Positions 13,400 through 15,318 of a DNA stretch of 15,318 nt are shown piece by piece. Position 1 is the stretch's first letter. Each line of letters opens with the position of its first letter. The position numbers and the translations under genes were made by a program. The notes beneath the pieces were generated by a model. The model saw only the letters and a list, made by a program, of their open reading frames with translations. It ran no database searches and had not been told where the DNA came from. This DNA is from Christensenella sp. UBA7102. GTDB taxonomy: Bacteria > Bacillota > Clostridia > Christensenellales > UBA1750. The DNA is taken from positions 1 to 15,318 of the forward strand of contig DKYK01000035.1 in the NCBI GenBank assembly GCA_002492415.1, given 5' to 3'.

Positions 13400-14260
13400 A
13401 TGAAGATCGGTTTCATCGGCGTGGGCGTGATGGGCGGCCCCATGGTGCTGAATTTGATGAAAAAGGGATTCGACGTGAGCGTTTACACGCGCACCAAGAG
13501 CAAGGCGCAGGCCGTGCTGGACGCGGGCGCGCACTGGTGCGATACTGCCGCTCAGGCGGCGCAGGGCCGCGATGTGGTCATCACCATCGTAGGCTACCCC
13601 AAGGATGTGGAGGAGGTCTACTTTGGCGCGGAGGGCATCATCGAAAACGCGGATGCCGGCACTGTGCTCATCGATATGACCACCACCAGCCCCAGGCTCA
13701 GCCAGCGCATCTATGAGGAAGCGGCCAAGAAGGGCCTGCCCGCACTGGACGCGCCGGTCTCCGGCGGCGACGTGGGCGCGCAGAAGGGTACGCTGGCCAT
13801 CATGGTGGGCGGTGACCGGACGGTTTTCGACCGCATGCAGCCTGTGTTTGCCGCGATGGGCACCAACATCCGCTATCAGGGTGCGGCGGGCAATGGCCAG
13901 CATACCAAGATGGCCAACCAGATCGCCATTTCCGGGTGCATTGCGTCGGTCTGCGAGGCCATCGCATACGCGAAGCAGTGCGGCCTGGACCCGCAGGACA
14001 TGTTCGACGCCATTTCCACCGGCGCGGCCGGCTCCTGGCAGATGACCAACAACGGGCAGAAGATCATCGACGGCAACTTTGCTCCGGGCTTCTATGTCAA
14101 GCACTTCATCAAGGACATGAACATCGCCATAGACGAAAGCGACGCGCGGGACATGGGGTTGGAGGTGCTGCACCTGGTGCGCGACAAGTACGTAAAGCTG
14201 GCCGAGATGGGCGGCGAGGACGACGGTACGCAGGCGCTGATCAAGGTCGTGGAAAAGTAA
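13400..14260 (+). CDS. Beta-hydroxyacid dehydrogenase (3-hydroxyisobutyrate dehydrogenase/tartronate semialdehyde reductase type)
   Basis: A 286-residue NAD(P)-dependent oxidoreductase of the beta-hydroxyacid dehydrogenase family, which interconverts small hydroxyacids and semialdehydes such as 3-hydroxyisobutyrate or D-glycerate. The N-terminal Rossmann motif is GFIGVGVMG (G4-G12). The substrate loop is DAPVSGGDVGAQKGTL (from D117). The catalytic lysine is K170 in GNGQHTKMANQI, and FIKDMNIAIDES (K238, D239) sits in the C-terminal helical domain that binds substrate. The residue after the second strand (VYTRTKSKA) has Arg35-type basic residues rather than an acid, suggesting NADP preference, which is inference. 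The start has GGGAGG at 13386-13391, 8 nt upstream; a longer in-frame start at 13340 lies inside the promoter and is not used. The gene has its own promoter and terminator. Substrate cannot be told. Confidence 0.9.
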   Translation: MKIGFIGVGVMGGPMVLNLMKKGFDVSVYTRTKSKAQAVLDAGAHWCDTAAQAAQGRDVVITIVGYPKDVEEVYFGAEGIIENADAGTVLIDMTTTSPRLSQRIYEEAAKKGLPALDAPVSGGDVGAQKGTLAIMVGGDRTVFDRMQPVFAAMGTNIRYQGAAGNGQHTKMANQIAISGCIASVCEAIAYAKQCGLDPQDMFDAISTGAAGSWQMTNNGQKIIDGNFAPGFYVKHFIKDMNIAIDESDARDMGLEVLHLVRDKYVKLAEMGGEDDGTQALIKVVEK

Positions 14261-14278
14261 GAGCAGACAATGCAGAAC

Positions 14279-14313
14279 AACTGCCCCGAGTGCATACTCG
14301 GGACAGTTTTTTT
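14279..14313 (+). terminator. Intrinsic terminator of the dehydrogenase gene
   Basis: The stem pairs AACTG and CCCGAGT (14279-14283, 14285-14291) with ACTCGGG and CAGTT (14296-14302, 14304-14308) around a GCAT loop, with one C-A mismatch. A run of T follows through 14313. It lies 18 nt after the stop codon. Confidence 0.92.
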
Positions 14314-14330
14314 ATGAAAAATGTTTTCCC

Positions 14331-14360
14331 TTTACAGCGGCAAAGCGACGCGGATATAAT
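14331..14360 (+). promoter_or_regulatory. Promoter for the GNAT gene
   Basis: TTTACA (14331-14336) and a perfect TATAAT (14355-14360) are separated by 18 nt. Transcription should begin near 14367, about 23 nt before the ATG, just after the terminator of the preceding gene. Confidence 0.8.
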
Positions 14361-14389
14361 GGGAGCAGAAATAGAAAGGGGGAAAAACA

Positions 14390-15259
14390 ATGCTTACGAA
14401 TCGAGCATACAGCCTGCTGGGTGGGGATTTTCCGCGCGTGCGGGCGTTTCTTGACGAAAACTGTGGGCAGTACGGCGAAAAGAGCCGCGGGCCGGAATAC
14501 TGGGAGTACGCGCACAGCCATCCTGCGTTCGACTACGCGTCCAACTGGCGCAACAGATTGTGGGAGGAGGATGGAAAGCTGGTCGCGGTGGCATGGTACG
14601 AAATGGAGCTGGGCAAGGCGTATCTGACTTGCGACGGCGCGCATGAATTCCTGCTGGACGAGATGCTGGACTACGCCGAAAAGTGGCTGAGCCGGGACGG
14701 AAAGCTGCAGGTGGAGGTCAGCTCGTGCCAGCCTGAGCGCACGGCGTGGCTGGAGAGCCGGGGATACCGGCTGGACTGGGCGGAAGATGAGAACCAGTAC
14801 GACCTGGCGGAGACCGTCGTGCCCGCGCCGCAGCTGCCGGAGGGGTTCGCGGTGCGGCGGGTGTCGGAGCTTGCGACGGATGAGTGGCAGAAGCTGATCA
14901 CCGCGATCCATCAGGGATTTGACCACGAGGGCGAGGGAGATATCAACAGCGTCGGACTGATCCAGGCCGCGCTCTCGGTAAGGCCGGAGCTGGCGCGCGT
15001 GGCAGTCGCGCCGAATGGGGATTACGCGGCGTATGCGGGCGTGTGGTTCAACGGGGGGAGCGGGTACGCCTATCTGGAGCCGCTGTGCACGCACCCGAGG
15101 TATCGCAGGCTGGGCCTTGCCAAGGCGCTGCTGTACACGATCCTAGCCGAGATGCAGGGCATGGGCGCGCGGTACATGACGGGTGGAGATAACCCATTTT
15201 ACCAGGCAATCGGATACCGGACGCGATTTAAGCATTTGACATACCAAAAAAAGATTTGA
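14390..15259 (+). CDS. GNAT family N-acetyltransferase with two GNAT-like halves
   Basis: A 289-residue cytoplasmic protein with two GNAT-like halves. The C-terminal half has the full acetyl-CoA signature: ELARVAVAPNGDYAAYAGVW strands, then LEPLCTHPRYRRLGLAKALLY, with R239-R-L-G-L-A244 forming the pyrophosphate loop, and FYQAIGYRTRF at the end. The first half (about 1-140) has GKLVAVAWYEMELGKAYL and ends in LESRGYRLDW, GNAT-like in order but without a clear loop motif, so probably catalytically silent. It may transfer an acetyl group to a small molecule or protein; the target is unknown. The start has AAAGGGGG (14375-14382) 7 nt upstream. It is a single-gene unit with its own promoter and an edge-cut terminator. 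Confidence 0.85.
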   Translation: MLTNRAYSLLGGDFPRVRAFLDENCGQYGEKSRGPEYWEYAHSHPAFDYASNWRNRLWEEDGKLVAVAWYEMELGKAYLTCDGAHEFLLDEMLDYAEKWLSRDGKLQVEVSSCQPERTAWLESRGYRLDWAEDENQYDLAETVVPAPQLPEGFAVRRVSELATDEWQKLITAIHQGFDHEGEGDINSVGLIQAALSVRPELARVAVAPNGDYAAYAGVWFNGGSGYAYLEPLCTHPRYRRLGLAKALLYTILAEMQGMGARYMTGGDNPFYQAIGYRTRFKHLTYQKKI

Positions 15260-15286
15260 AGTGACGGGCTGCAAACGCAAAGATGC

Positions 15287-15318
15287 CCCGGCTCCTTCTC
15301 TAGGGAGAAGGAGCCGGG
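15287..15318 (+). terminator. Terminator hairpin of the GNAT gene, cut by right edge
   Basis: A perfect 14-bp stem pairs CCCGGCTCCTTCTC (15287-15300) with GAGAAGGAGCCGGG (15305-15318) around a TAGG loop, 28 nt after the GNAT stop. The stem reaches the last base of the window, so the T-run that would prove termination lies outside. Confidence 0.75.

Overview
The window looks like ordinary chromosome from a GC-rich member of the Firmicutes, most likely Clostridia (a gut Christensenellales/Oscillospirales-type anaerobe is my best guess). The basis is strong AGGAGG-type ribosome binding sites, near-consensus sigma-A promoters in front of most transcription units, ATP-type PEP carboxykinase, a clostridial-style dUTPase, a phasin-like/AarF gene pair and paired URO-D-like proteins. 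The genus is inference. I see no rRNA, tRNA, transposase, integrase, phage gene or CRISPR array.

Layout. (1) 1-363, minus: N-terminal part of pckA, cut by the left edge, with a good promoter at 470-498. (2) 674-3010, plus: two URO-D-superfamily proteins in one operon, promoter at 605-633, ending at a bidirectional terminator. (3) 3083-4006, minus: a lipoprotein of unknown function built from two similar halves, driven by a perfect-consensus promoter at 4042-4070. (4) 4212-9754, plus: a tightly packed five-gene operon: YgiQ-type radical SAM protein, a degenerate ADP-ribosylglycohydrolase-like protein with a C-terminal beta-rich domain, dUTPase, a P-loop kinase-like protein and a cytoplasmic CE15-like esterase. 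(5) 9895-11818, plus: phasin-like protein overlapping an AarF/UbiB-type atypical kinase. (6) 11968-13323: MATE transporter. (7) 13400-14260: beta-hydroxyacid dehydrogenase. (8) 14390-15259: two-domain GNAT acetyltransferase, ending at a terminator hairpin that runs to the right edge.

How the genes work together. Most units look like independent housekeeping or accessory-metabolism genes with their own promoters. The two regions most worth attention are the URO-D-like pair, which resembles corrinoid methyltransferase components but has no corrinoid protein in the window, and the five-gene operon. In that operon a protein that appears to have lost both metal-binding motifs of the ADP-ribosylglycohydrolase fold is translationally coupled to ygiQ and sits 9 nt before a dUTPase with all five motifs and a small nucleotide-kinase-like protein. 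I do not see a complete, clearly novel defence or mobile system. The degenerate hydrolase and its operon are the best candidates for undescribed biology.
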